A DNA stretch of 64,000 nt from the NCBI RefSeq assembly GCF_009733535.1, contig NZ_ML771899.1:569834-633833 (forward strand), given 5' to 3'. A program made the translations under genes and the position numbers. Below the pieces are notes generated by a model. The model had not been told where the DNA came from and did not search any database. It worked only from the letters and a program-made list of their open reading frames with translations. Below, piece after piece: positions 1 through 7,919 of the stretch. The stretch's first letter is position 1. Each line of letters opens with the position of its first letter. This DNA comes from Sphingobacterium endophyticum. GTDB taxonomy: Bacteria; Bacteroidota; Bacteroidia; Sphingobacteriales; Sphingobacteriaceae.

Positions 1-485
1 TGGATGATTTTAGGGCACAAGCCAGAAATTCCTTGCAATCATTTCTACCTTATATCCCTTCAAAAAACAGACTAATATTAGTTCATAATACATATACTTC
101 AATGAAGGATTTAGATTTTGTTGATCGTATGGGAAGATCCGTTTATATCTGCTTTTGTCCAAAAGCTAATTTATATATTGAAGGTCGTATTCCAAAAATT
201 GACAATTTCTTGTTAGGAGGTCATGAAATCATCATTGGGACAGATAGTTTAGCCTCAAATGATACCTTGGATATTTTGGAGGAGTTGAAAGTTATTCACC
301 AAGTATACCCAGAACTGGATTTCAATGAAACGATTAAATGGGCAACTATCAATGGAGCAAAGGCATTGAATTTTGAACAGGAATTGGGTTCACTTGAGGT
401 TGGTAAAAAACCAGGGTTGGTGTTGTTGGAGGGAATGGACACGTTCAAACTTAATCCAAAAGTTAAGGTAAGGAGAATTAGATAG
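1..485 (+). CDS. Amidohydrolase family protein, C-terminal part (cut by window edge)
   Basis: The reading frame is open from base 3, so the gene begins left of the window and only about 160 C-terminal residues are seen. The fragment resembles the end of a metal-dependent hydrolase of the guanine deaminase / SsnA / aminodeoxyfutalosine deaminase type. It has LVHNTYT followed by a cysteine- and proline-containing strand (CFCPKAN), GTDSLASNDTLD carrying the probable metal-binding Asp, and a closing LGSLEVGKKPGLVLL typical of the terminal beta-sandwich of amidohydrolases. Such enzymes deaminate or hydrolyse cyclic nitrogen substrates in the cytoplasm; the substrate cannot be told from this part. 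The acylphosphatase gene follows 35 bp later on the same strand with its own -7 element. Confidence 0.8.
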   Translation, partial: DDFRAQARNSLQSFLPYIPSKNRLILVHNTYTSMKDLDFVDRMGRSVYICFCPKANLYIEGRIPKIDNFLLGGHEIIIGTDSLASNDTLDILEELKVIHQVYPELDFNETIKWATINGAKALNFEQELGSLEVGKKPGLVLLEGMDTFKLNPKVKVRRIR

Positions 486-507
486 TTTCTAATTCTATTT
501 CTTCTTA

Positions 508-515
508 TACCTTTG
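508..515 (+). promoter_or_regulatory. -7 promoter element for acyP (TACCTTTG)
   Basis: TACCTTTG matches the Bacteroidota -7 consensus TAnnTTTG exactly. Only five bases separate it from the acyP ATG, so transcription would start at or next to the start codon, giving a leaderless mRNA. No clear TTG -33 element is seen at the usual distance. Confidence 0.5.
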
Positions 516-520
516 TATTC

Positions 521-802
521 ATGAAGCATTGGAATATCAGGGTAACAGGCAAGGTCCAAGGAGTATTTTTTAGGGCATCCACCAAGGCAGTAGCTGATCA
601 GTTAGGTGTGAAAGGATATGTTATGAATATGGCTGACGAGTCTGTATTTATTGAAGCCGAAGGGGATAAATTTGGTCTTGAATCCTTGTTGGAATTCTGT
701 CAGGAGGGACCTGAAGGGGCAGAAGTTTCTGAAGTTCATTATGAAGAGTCCGACGATCTAAAAGGATTTCGGAATTTTGAGGTCATCAAAAAAATCAAAT
801 AA
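521..802 (+). CDS. acyP: Acylphosphatase
   Basis: A 93-residue protein of normal family length. Acylphosphatases hydrolyse the carboxyl-phosphate bond of acylphosphates in the cytoplasm. The signature GKVQGVFFRAST near residues 10-21 carries the substrate-binding Arg, and GYVMNMADESV around residues 32-42 carries the catalytic Asn, so the protein should be active. The ATG at 521 starts the conserved first strand (HWNIRVTGKVQGVFF). The flippase gene begins 2 bp after its stop codon, so the two are probably co-transcribed. Confidence 0.93.
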   Translation: MKHWNIRVTGKVQGVFFRASTKAVADQLGVKGYVMNMADESVFIEAEGDKFGLESLLEFCQEGPEGAEVSEVHYEESDDLKGFRNFEVIKKIK

Positions 803-804
803 TC

Positions 805-2283
805 GTGTCCGTAGTTAAGAAATTTGTAAGTGATACGATGATTTATGGTCTTTCGACTATAATTTCACGGATGCTCAACTTCGTGTTGACTCCATTTTTT
901 ACTTCCAAGTTTATACCATCTGTTTACGGGGTTTTCACCAGTCTTTTTTCTTATTCATCCATGGTCAATGCTGTATTGGCATTCGGGATGGAGACCACGT
1001 ATTTTAGATACCTTCAAAAAGTAGAAGGCGATAAGCAGCGTGTATTCGACAGCAGTTTTCTCGTCACCTTGGTTACAGCAGCATTATTCCTTATCAGCAT
1101 TTTTACATTTACGGAACCCATCGCCATTTGGTTAAACGAAGGGGTCAATGTTCAAGACTATGTTGAATATGTGAAGTATTTTGGACTGATTCTCGCGGCA
1201 GATGCTATAGCCGTAGTTCCATTCGCTAAGCTAAGGGCGGAGGGTAGACCCATAAAATATGGAGCTATAAAATTGATCAATGTTTTAGTTTTCATTTTTG
1301 CTAACTTATTCCTATTGGTTTGGTTGCCCGAATTAATGAAGGGTTCAGAGTTTATCCGTTCATTATGTTCAGGGTGGTTCAGAGAAGGATGGCTGGGGAA
1401 TGTATTCATTTCGAATGCAATTGCCAGTATTCTAACCTTGTTCCTGTTATTGCCACAGATTTTGAGTTTCCGGTTTAAAGTGGATTCCAAATTGGTAAAA
1501 GACATGCTATCTTATTCATTTCCGATTTTAATTGCAAATATCTCCTTTATCATTAATGAGAACTTGGATAAAGTATTAATTCCAAGATTATTGCCTGGGG
1601 AAAAAGGAGATTATGATACAGGAATATATGGAGGGGTTGCGAAAATTGCTGTATTTTTAAATCTGTTTGTCACCGCATTTCGATTGGGAGCGGAGCCATT
1701 TTTCTTTTCGTATTCTAAGAATGAGAATGCCCGTAAGACATATGCAGTCATCATGGAATACTTTGTGATTGCTATGATCATGGTGATGATTGGCCTATGT
1801 GCGAATTTAGATTGGCTGAAGCATTTTATCAACGAAAAGTATTGGTCAGGACTAATCCTGGTTCCGATGTTGTTGTTCAATTATGTATTGCTGGGGATCT
1901 ATATGAATCTTTCTGTTTGGTATAAGTTGTCAGATCAGACGCGATATGGCCTTTACATTTCTGGTATAGGGGCGATTATTACAATTATCTTGAATTTTGC
2001 CTTGATACCCCATTTTTCATATTTTGGAGCTGCATTATCCACTACAGTTACTTATCTCTTTATGGTTGGTCTTTCTTATTTTTGGGGCCAGCAGAACTAT
2101 AGTATACCGTATAAAAATAAAAAGATAGGCATCTATCTTATCATTGGATTAGCAGTTTCGTGGGCTGCATATTTTGGACATTTCTGGATTGGGAATCTTT
2201 TGTTTCTACTGTTTTTAGGAGCAGTATTCTACTTTGAAAAGGAGTCGCTTTTGAGGATTTTGAAAAGAGGCGGGTCAAAATAA
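805..2283 (+). CDS. Oligosaccharide/lipid flippase (polysaccharide biosynthesis, MOP superfamily)
   Basis: A 492-residue, very hydrophobic integral membrane protein with about 12-14 predicted membrane segments. The opening (SDTMIYGLSTIISRMLNFVLTP, quoted in part) and the repeated Gly/Phe-rich helices match the RfbX/Wzx-type branch of the MOP flippase superfamily, which moves undecaprenyl- or lipid-linked sugars across the inner membrane. The start used is GTG at 805, 2 bp after the acylphosphatase stop; no better in-frame ATG precedes the conserved N-terminus. No glycosyltransferases lie next to it, so the glycan it handles cannot be inferred. Confidence 0.85.
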   Translation: MSVVKKFVSDTMIYGLSTIISRMLNFVLTPFFTSKFIPSVYGVFTSLFSYSSMVNAVLAFGMETTYFRYLQKVEGDKQRVFDSSFLVTLVTAALFLISIFTFTEPIAIWLNEGVNVQDYVEYVKYFGLILAADAIAVVPFAKLRAEGRPIKYGAIKLINVLVFIFANLFLLVWLPELMKGSEFIRSLCSGWFREGWLGNVFISNAIASILTLFLLLPQILSFRFKVDSKLVKDMLSYSFPILIANISFIINENLDKVLIPRLLPGEKGDYDTGIYGGVAKIAVFLNLFVTAFRLGAEPFFFSYSKNENARKTYAVIMEYFVIAMIMVMIGLCANLDWLKHFINEKYWSGLILVPMLLFNYVLLGIYMNLSVWYKLSDQTRYGLYISGIGAIITIILNFALIPHFSYFGAALSTTVTYLFMVGLSYFWGQQNYSIPYKNKKIGIYLIIGLAVSWAAYFGHFWIGNLLFLLFLGAVFYFEKESLLRILKRGGSK

Positions 2284-2304
2284 AGTCGCTTATTTAAGCG
2301 ACTT
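2283..2304. terminator. Bidirectional hairpin between convergent flippase and dusB genes
   Basis: AAGTCGCTT (2283-2291) pairs perfectly with AAGCGACTT (2296-2304) around a 4-nt loop. The hairpin overlaps the flippase stop codon on one side and the last dusB codons on the other, so it can end transcription from both directions. The following T-tract (CTTCTTCTG) is poor, so termination efficiency is uncertain. Confidence 0.5.
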
Positions 2305-3289
2305 CTTCTGCAAAATTAAATCTTATTTCTTCTAGTACCTCTTGAATTTCTTTTACATCCTGAAGGCTCACCAGTTTCATTCTGTATTCTTTGAAATTTG
2401 GAATTCCCTTAAAATAATTGGCATAGTGTCTTCGCATTTCAAAAATTCCGGTTTTATCACCTTTCCATTCTATTGATTTAGTTAGGTGGGTGTTACATAC
2501 ATCAACACGTTCAGACACTGTAGGGCCAGCCAATCGTTCGCCGGTATTGAAGAAATGTTTTATTTCCCTAAATATCCAAGGGTATCCAATGGATGCACGT
2601 CCGATCATAATACCATCTACTTCATACTCTTGTCGCCAAGCTGCAGCTTTTTCAACAGAATCAACATCACCGTTTCCGAAGATAGGAATTTTGATTCTGG
2701 GATTTCTTTTAACATCCTTAATCATTGACCAATCAGCTTGACCTTTATACATTTGAGTTCTTGTTCGGCCATGTATTGCCAATGCTTTGATACCAATGTC
2801 TTGAAGGCGTTCAGCAACCTCGTAAACATTTTTTGTGTTATCATCCCATCCCAGTCTGGTTTTAACTGTTACGGGTAAATCAGTGGCTTCAACCACTGCT
2901 TTGGTCATTGCGACCATTTTGTCAATATCCTGCAAAAGACTGGCTCCTGCGCCCCGACAAGCCACATTTTTAACCGGACAACCATAATTGATGTCAATTA
3001 AGTCAGGGTTTGCTGCCGTGCAGATTTCTGCAGATTGACGCATGTGCTCAATATCAGATCCAAAGATCTGAATGCCTATAGGTCTTTCATATTCAAAAAT
3101 GTCTAATTTTTGACGAGATTTTGCGGCATCCCGAATAAGGCCTTCAGAAGATATAAATTCAGTGTACATCATATCCACGCCATTCTGTTTACATACGTAA
3201 CGGAATGGAGGGTCACTTACATCTTCCATTGGAGCCAATAGTAAGGGAAACTCACCTAAATCAATATTTTTGCCAATCTTTACAGACAT
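2294..3289 (-). CDS. dusB: tRNA-dihydrouridine synthase
   Basis: A 331-residue FMN enzyme that reduces specific uridines in tRNA D-loops to dihydrouridine using NADPH. The TIM-barrel opening LAPMEDVSDPPFR (about residues 18-30), the catalytic Cys104 in INYGCPVKNVACRGAGASLL, the KTRLGW strand and the AIHGRTRTQMYKG segment are all present. The GNGDV and DGIMIGRASIGYPW phosphate-binding motifs near the C-terminus fit the DusB group. It lies on the same strand downstream of trpC but has its own -7 element, so it is probably transcribed separately as well as by trp read-through. Confidence 0.93.
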   Translation of the reverse strand: MSVKIGKNIDLGEFPLLLAPMEDVSDPPFRYVCKQNGVDMMYTEFISSEGLIRDAAKSRQKLDIFEYERPIGIQIFGSDIEHMRQSAEICTAANPDLIDINYGCPVKNVACRGAGASLLQDIDKMVAMTKAVVEATDLPVTVKTRLGWDDNTKNVYEVAERLQDIGIKALAIHGRTRTQMYKGQADWSMIKDVKRNPRIKIPIFGNGDVDSVEKAAAWRQEYEVDGIMIGRASIGYPWIFREIKHFFNTGERLAGPTVSERVDVCNTHLTKSIEWKGDKTGIFEMRRHYANYFKGIPNFKEYRMKLVSLQDVKEIQEVLEEIRFNFAEEVA

Positions 3290-3308
3290 CTATTTTGCTA
3301 ATTTTTTA

Positions 3309-3316
3309 CAAAAGTA
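3309..3316 (-). promoter_or_regulatory. -7 promoter element for dusB (TACTTTTG)
   Basis: Read on the minus strand the bases are TACTTTTG, matching TAnnTTTG. It lies 19 nt before the dusB ATG, implying a leader of about a dozen bases. No convincing TTG -33 box was seen. Confidence 0.45.
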
Positions 3317-3391
3317 GCAAAATAGATTTAAGACTAAAAAACATAAGCCATCAGACATAGGAATAGAACAATCGCCTGACAATCAATTTTT

Positions 3392-4174
3392 TTAAATTTT
3401 ACCAACAAATTCTGCAATTGCCTGCATTGGATTCTCTGTTTTCATAAAGTTTTCACCGATCAAGAAAGCGTTGAAGCCTGATTTTTTAAGGTCCTTAATG
3501 GTTTCTGGATCAGAGATTCCACTTTCTGAAACTTTGATGTACTGATTGGGGATTTTATTGACAAGTTCATATGAGTGGTCAAGGGAAACTACAAAATCCT
3601 TCAGATTTCTGTTATTAACACCTATAGCATCAATGCTTTCGAAGGTATTGGCAATTAGTTCCTCTTCATTATGGACTTCTAAGAGTACGTTTAAACCCAG
3701 AGATTTAGCATATTCAGAAAGGTTTTTTACCTCTTCGGGCTTTAAGCATGCTGCAATGAGGAGGATAATATCCGCGCCATATGCTTTAGCTTCGGCGATT
3801 TGATATTCATCGATGATAAACTCCTTGCGTAACAAGGGAATCTCCAGGACTTCCCGAGCCGCCGTTAAATCTTCGAGAGAACCTTGGAAGAAATCTTTAT
3901 CTGTTAATACAGAAATTGCGGAAGCCCCGGCATCTTGATAGCCTTTTACTACTTCTTGTACAGTGTTTACCCCATTGATCAATCCTTTAGACGGAGAGGC
4001 CCTTTTATATTCAGCTATAATTCCAGTACGTTCTGGATTTAAAATGCTTTCTTTCAGGTTGTAACAAGTTCTGGAGAAGAGAGGTGTTTTTTGCAATTCA
4101 CTTAAGGTTGCAAGGCTTTTAGCTACAGTAACTTCTTCTTTTTTTCTAGCTACAATTTTATCTAATATATTCAT
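3392..4174 (-). CDS. trpC: Indole-3-glycerol phosphate synthase
   Basis: A 260-residue TIM barrel of usual length. It converts carboxyphenylamino-deoxyribulose phosphate to indole-3-glycerol phosphate in tryptophan synthesis. Family signatures are EYKRASPSKG (about residues 55-64, catalytic Lys), VLTDKDFFQGSLEDL, PLLRKEFIIDEYQI with the second catalytic Lys, GVNNRNL, and VSESGI at the phosphate site. It follows trpG by 25 bp in the same direction, yet trpD, which usually lies between trpG and trpC in this phylum, is absent, and trpF, trpB and trpA do not follow. Confidence 0.96.
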   Translation of the reverse strand: MNILDKIVARKKEEVTVAKSLATLSELQKTPLFSRTCYNLKESILNPERTGIIAEYKRASPSKGLINGVNTVQEVVKGYQDAGASAISVLTDKDFFQGSLEDLTAAREVLEIPLLRKEFIIDEYQIAEAKAYGADIILLIAACLKPEEVKNLSEYAKSLGLNVLLEVHNEEELIANTFESIDAIGVNNRNLKDFVVSLDHSYELVNKIPNQYIKVSESGISDPETIKDLKKSGFNAFLIGENFMKTENPMQAIAEFVGKI

Positions 4175-4199
4175 TTAAATCTTTCGAATTTTTTAAGCA

Positions 4200-4778
4200 T
4201 TAATTGTTTCCATTAATCCAATTGGCAATTAAAGTTTTTCCATTGTCGGTAAGGATTGATTCCGGGTGGAACTGCATTCCTTTAACATCATATTTTGTGT
4301 GCGACAATGCCATAATTACTCCATTTGGGTCTACAGCAGTTACTTTTAATTCGGTAGTTAATGTATTGGGATCTACCGCCCATGAGTGATACCTTCCAAT
4401 TTTTGAATCTTCAGGGAAATTAGCGAATAGAGTTTCGTTGTTGTCGGTAATTTCTATGCTAGTCGCTACCCCATGTAATGGTTTAGGCATATTGTAAAGT
4501 TTAGCTCCAAATACCTCTGCGATTGCCTGCTGACCCAGACAGATGCCTAATATACTTTTAGTTGCTGCGTATTTTCTAATTACATCCAACAATAATCCTG
4601 CTTCTTCTGGTATTCCAGGTCCAGGAGATAATAGAATTTTGTCATATTTCTCTACCTCATCGATATCAAATTTATCGTTTCTTACAACTTCGTAACTCAA
4701 ATTGAGTTCTTGCAGAAGGTGCACAAGGTTATAGGTGAATGAATCGTAATTGTCGATTACTAATATTGGCTTGCTCAT
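4200..4778 (-). CDS. trpG: Anthranilate synthase component II (glutamine amidotransferase)
   Basis: A 192-residue class I glutamine amidotransferase. It releases ammonia from glutamine and passes it to TrpE to make anthranilate. The catalytic triad is visible: Cys80 in LGICLGQQ, and His171 with Glu173 in MQFHPES. The oxyanion motif SPGPGIP lies near residue 51. Its ATG shares one base with the trpE stop (TAATG), so the two subunits should be translationally coupled. TrpG-type subunits sometimes also serve 4-amino-4-deoxychorismate synthase, which cannot be excluded. Confidence 0.95.
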   Translation of the reverse strand: MSKPILVIDNYDSFTYNLVHLLQELNLSYEVVRNDKFDIDEVEKYDKILLSPGPGIPEEAGLLLDVIRKYAATKSILGICLGQQAIAEVFGAKLYNMPKPLHGVATSIEITDNNETLFANFPEDSKIGRYHSWAVDPNTLTTELKVTAVDPNGVIMALSHTKYDVKGMQFHPESILTDNGKTLIANWINGNN

Positions 4779-6181
4779 TATATTATTTCCGCTAATTCTA
4801 AAGCTCTGCGAAGAGCTGAAATTTTATTATTTACTTCTTGTAGTTCTTTTTCCGGGTCAGAATCTAAAACGATTCCAGCACCAGCTTGATAATGGAGATA
4901 ATTTTGTTTGCTCATAAAGGAACGAATCATGATGGCATGGTTGAAATCACCATTGAAGCCCATAAACCCAATTGCACCAGAATAAAAAGAACGATGCTGA
5001 TTTTCATAACGATCGATGAGGGTAATTGCCATATGCTTAGGAGCTCCGGATAACGTACCGGCCGGATAAGTGTCTCCAACCACATCAAATGGATTGGTGT
5101 TGGGATTTAATATTCCGCTGACCTTGGAAACAAGGTGGATTACATGTGAATAATATTGAGCTTCTTTATAGGATTTTACCTGCACATTATGACAATGTCT
5201 GCTTAGGTCATTTCTCGCCAAATCTACAAGCATAACATGTTCGGCACTTTCTTTAGGGTCATTCTTAAGCTCTTCAGCAATTTTTTCGTCTTGCTCCATG
5301 TTACCAGTGCGTTTAAACGTACCTGCAATGGGATAAATGGTAGCGACATCATTTTTAATAGTCAATTGAGCTTCAGGAGAAGAACCAAATAGTTTAAAAT
5401 CACCATAATCAAAATAAAACAAGTAAGGAGAAGGGTTAATAGATCTTAAAGCGCGATAAACGTTGAATTCATCTCCAGAAAAAGGTGTTTCAAAAGCTCT
5501 GGAGGGAACGATTTGGAATACATCACCACGTTGGATATGTTCTTTCATCTTATTGACTAGAGCTCTGAAATCTTCATCGCTCATATTTGATTTCTCTTCG
5601 CCTTTAACTTGAAAAGAATATTCCGGGAAATTTTTGTTCTGAATTAGGAATTGAAGTCTTTCCAGATCTGTTTCTTCATTGTCCAAGAGGTTTTCAAATA
5701 CATGCAGTTGGTTTCGGAAGTGATCGATCGCAATGACATATTTATATATATGATATTGAAGAGTTGGGATATCTTTTCTTTGATCAATTTTAGAGGTAAG
5801 CTTGATGTCTTCGAAGTATTCTACTGCGCCGAATGTGAAATAACCAAATAACCCATGAGTAATCACATTCACCTCTGGGATTAGATCAGCAGAGAAAGAC
5901 TTTCTAAAGTTTGACACCTCTTCTCTTAAATTAATTTCATCTGCATTTTTGATGACTGTATTTTCATGGGGAAGGGAAATCTTAAGTTCATCATTTTCGA
6001 GGATGATGCTTGCGATTGGTTGACAACAGATATAGCTGATATTGTTGTCACGGCTATTATATTCGGAACTTTCGAGCAATAAGCTATTTGGGAAAGTATC
6101 ACGAAGCCTTAAGTAAATGCTCACGGGCGTGGTTGTATCCGCGAGAATCTTTTTATGGTTAGTTTTGAATTTGTAATTCAT
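4778..6181 (-). CDS. trpE: Anthranilate synthase component I
   Basis: A 467-residue chorismate-utilising enzyme that with TrpG makes anthranilate, the first committed step to tryptophan. The N-terminal LLLES motif (about residues 34-38), which forms part of the tryptophan feedback site in characterised TrpE proteins, is intact, so end-product inhibition is likely. The C-terminal catalytic half has VPSRAFETPFSG, PIAGTFKRTG, EHVMLVDLARNDLSR and AGAGIVLDSDPEKE. The gene is first in a trpE-trpG-trpC run and is preceded by a leader peptide and a terminator, so it is also controlled by attenuation. Confidence 0.97.
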   Translation of the reverse strand: MNYKFKTNHKKILADTTTPVSIYLRLRDTFPNSLLLESSEYNSRDNNISYICCQPIASIILENDELKISLPHENTVIKNADEINLREEVSNFRKSFSADLIPEVNVITHGLFGYFTFGAVEYFEDIKLTSKIDQRKDIPTLQYHIYKYVIAIDHFRNQLHVFENLLDNEETDLERLQFLIQNKNFPEYSFQVKGEEKSNMSDEDFRALVNKMKEHIQRGDVFQIVPSRAFETPFSGDEFNVYRALRSINPSPYLFYFDYGDFKLFGSSPEAQLTIKNDVATIYPIAGTFKRTGNMEQDEKIAEELKNDPKESAEHVMLVDLARNDLSRHCHNVQVKSYKEAQYYSHVIHLVSKVSGILNPNTNPFDVVGDTYPAGTLSGAPKHMAITLIDRYENQHRSFYSGAIGFMGFNGDFNHAIMIRSFMSKQNYLHYQAGAGIVLDSDPEKELQEVNNKISALRRALELAEII

Positions 6182-6207
6182 ATATTTTAATAATAGTTTT
6201 TAAAAAT

Positions 6208-6236
6208 AAAAAAAGCCCGACGAATTTCGTCGGGCT
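6208..6236 (-). terminator. trp attenuator terminator
   Basis: On the minus strand AGCCCGACG pairs perfectly with CGTCGGGCT around a short AAATT loop (6214-6236) and is followed by a run of U residues. It lies 27 bp before the trpE ATG, and so must be read through for trpE to be expressed. It forms arms 3 and 4 of the trp leader fold. Confidence 0.9.
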
Positions 6237-6312
6237 ACCATTCAGTGGTTTTGGTTGATTATGAAAAATCTTATCTAAAATATACCACCCTCCCGACTTA
6301 TTTAGTCAGAAG
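6229..6312 (-). promoter_or_regulatory. trp leader attenuator: competing stem-loops
   Basis: Arm 1 CTTCTGACT (6312-6304), immediately after the tandem Trp codons, can pair over nine positions (two G-U) with arm 2 AGTCGGGAG (6298-6290). Arm 2 can instead pair as GTCGGG with CCCGAC (6234-6229), the 5' side of the terminator, strengthened by an inner GTGGT/ACCAC helix (6288-6284 with 6249-6245). A ribosome stalled on the Trp codons would cover arm 1, free arm 2 and prevent the terminator. This is the classic attenuation layout; function is inferred from base pairing. Confidence 0.82.
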
Positions 6313-6348
6313 CCACCAACGGTTAGTATATTGAGTTACAGTCGTCAT
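6298..6348 (-). CDS. trpL: trp operon leader peptide (16 aa, tandem Trp)
   Basis: A short ORF encoding MTTVTQYTNRWWLLTK then TAA. Two adjacent Trp codons out of 16 are far above chance, and the stop codon sits in the loop between attenuator arms 1 and 2. It lies between a good promoter and the terminator ahead of trpE. Its ATG is only 7 nt after the -7 element, so it is probably read from an almost leaderless mRNA. The peptide itself is not expected to have a function; its translation senses charged tRNA-Trp. Confidence 0.85.
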   Translation of the reverse strand: MTTVTQYTNRWWLLTK

Positions 6349-6355
6349 TGCATGA

Positions 6356-6385
6356 CAAAATTAAAAGAAAAATTGAATATTCAAA
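6356..6385 (-). promoter_or_regulatory. trp operon promoter (TTTG-N18-TAATTTTG)
   Basis: On the minus strand TTTG (6385-6382) is followed after 18 nt by TAATTTTG (6363-6356). Both boxes and the spacing match the Bacteroidota primary sigma-factor consensus. It points into the trp leader peptide ORF. Confidence 0.7.
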
Positions 6386-6422
6386 CTTTATTTGTGAAAA
6401 AAGCAAAGATTTGGCTGGATTA

Positions 6423-7100
6423 TTAGTCGTTTAGCAAATCAGGTCTTCGTTGTTTTGTTCTAATAAGTTGTTGTTCGTGACGCCAAGCGGTTATTTTTGC
6501 TTCATGTCCACTCAGTAAAATATCGGGAACTTTATGACCATTCCAATCGACAGGTCTAGTGTAAATAGGTGCATCAAGGAGTCCGTCCTGAAATGAATCA
6601 GAGAGGGCAGAGGTTTCGTCAGAAAGAACCCCAGGGATCACCCTGACAATTGCGTCAACTAAAATAGCAGCAGGCAATTCGCCTCCTGATAATACATAAT
6701 CTCCGATTGAAATTTCTCTGGTTACATAAATATCCCTAATTCTTTGATCAATGCCTTTGTAATGTCCACAGAGAATAATGAAATTTTCACCTGAGCTTAA
6801 TCCATTAGCGATTTCCTGATTTAGGGTTTCGCCATCCGGGGTCATGTAAATTATCTCATCGTAATTTCTTTCAGAAATTAATTGATCAATACAAGCAGCG
6901 AAAGGTGCGATTTGCATGACCATTCCAGATCCACCGCCATAGGGATAATCATCAACTGATTTTTGTTTATTCACGGCATAATCTCTAAGGTTGTGAACGT
7001 GGATTTCACAGAGCCCTTTGTTTTGAGCGCGCTGTAGAATGGAGTGTGCAAATGGGCTGTCCAATAATTTTGGGAGAACCGTTATTATATCAAATCGCAT
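6423..7100 (-). CDS. trmD: tRNA (guanine-N1-)-methyltransferase
   Basis: A 225-residue SPOUT methyltransferase that makes m1G37 in tRNAs reading codons beginning with C, preventing frameshifts. [11 protein letters not shown] and [16 protein letters not shown] form the trefoil-knot S-adenosylmethionine site, and the N-terminal [10 protein letters not shown] is typical. The start is placed at the ATG at 7100; an in-frame TTG at 7106 would add two residues but overlaps the -7 element. In many bacteria trmD is next to rpsP and rimM; here those genes lie about 24 kb away. Confidence 0.95.
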   Translation of the reverse strand: MRFDIITVLPKLLDSPFAHSILQRAQNKGLCEIHVHNLRDYAVNKQKSVDDYPYGGGSGMVMQIAPFAACIDQLISERNYDEIIYMTPDGETLNQEIANGLSSGENFIILCGHYKGIDQRIRDIYVTREISIGDYVLSGGELPAAILVDAIVRVIPGVLSDETSALSDSFQDGLLDAPIYTRPVDWNGHKVPDILLSGHEAKITAWRHEQQLIRTKQRRPDLLND

Positions 7101-7103
7101 ATG

Positions 7104-7111
7104 CAAAGGTA
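7104..7111 (-). promoter_or_regulatory. -7 promoter element for trmD (TACCTTTG)
   Basis: Minus-strand TACCTTTG matches TAnnTTTG and ends 3 nt before the ATG at 7100, again predicting a leaderless transcript. No -33 box is evident. Confidence 0.45.
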
Positions 7112-7826
7112 AGTGATTCTTATAAAGGATTTATAAAATAAAGGTTGAAGTGTGAGTATTGTTAAAGAAATGGGTTTTATTTTAAGAAAACACCAATAAA
7201 ATACACTAATAAATAAAAGGTTCGCAATTCAACTATTTGTCTATTGAAAATTTCTTTAAATGATAATTTTTGTAATTCTGTGAATTATCTATTTTTTTGT
7301 GTTCAAACATATGTTTTTAATGCAAATTGGCAATTCGTAATGTGTTGTAACGTTTATTTTACAATTGTCGTTTTTACTCAACCTTTCGATTAGTAGACAG
7401 ATTCAAGTAAAATATATTTATTAATGAACTTTCTAATAATTTTTCGAAATTATATTTTGATTAAAGTATATGGTTTTCATGAAAGTTTTGAAAATGCTAT
7501 GCATGCATATTTAATATTTTGCAAATGTATTGTGATCAATAATAGTGGTTTAGCAAGTAATTATTTCTGTAAACTCAAGTAAAATCAAAAATTAAAAATT
7601 GTGTTGAATAAATTGAAAAATTACAAAATTATAGGTTAAGTGTCATTAAATAAGGTTTTTAGCTGTTTTATGATGGATAAATTTTGATCAATTAATTATC
7701 AGAAATGGACAATTTTATATCTGAAACCTGCACTTTCCAACAATATTTTAAAATTGATAACAAATTAGTTATAAAATCAACTTATTTATTACTTATTTGA
7801 TAAAAATTTCAGTCCCACTGAATTTA
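7112..7826. other. Long AT-rich intergenic region upstream of susC
   Basis: About 700 bp without a credible gene on either strand. It holds a perfect 12-bp palindrome (TATGCATGCATA, 7498-7509) and an 11-bp direct repeat (TCAAGTAAAAT at 7403-7413 and 7575-7585). Both could be protein-binding sites for control of the susC promoter, but in such AT-rich DNA the direct repeat may be chance. Confidence 0.4.
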
Positions 7827-7858
7827 TTTGTGAAATATTTAAGCAAAGTCTATATTTG
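7827..7858 (+). promoter_or_regulatory. susC promoter (TTTG-N20-TATATTTG)
   Basis: TTTG at 7827-7830 and TATATTTG at 7851-7858 match the two boxes of the Bacteroidota vegetative promoter with 20-nt spacing. The 5' untranslated region would be about 55 nt. Confidence 0.65.
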
Positions 7859-7919
7859 TCACCTGTTTAACAAAATTTAACAGACTCTGTTTTAAAACTT
7901 TTAATTAATAGCAAAATTT

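Noticed and set aside
6343..6353. An earlier ATG before the trp leader peptide
   Set aside because: It reads ATG CAA TGA and encodes only two residues; the next ATG gives the W-W-containing peptide.
7112..7826. Search for a tRNA, small protein or invertible promoter in the long gap before susC
   Set aside because: No cloverleaf, no credible ORF and no long inverted repeats flanking a promoter were found.
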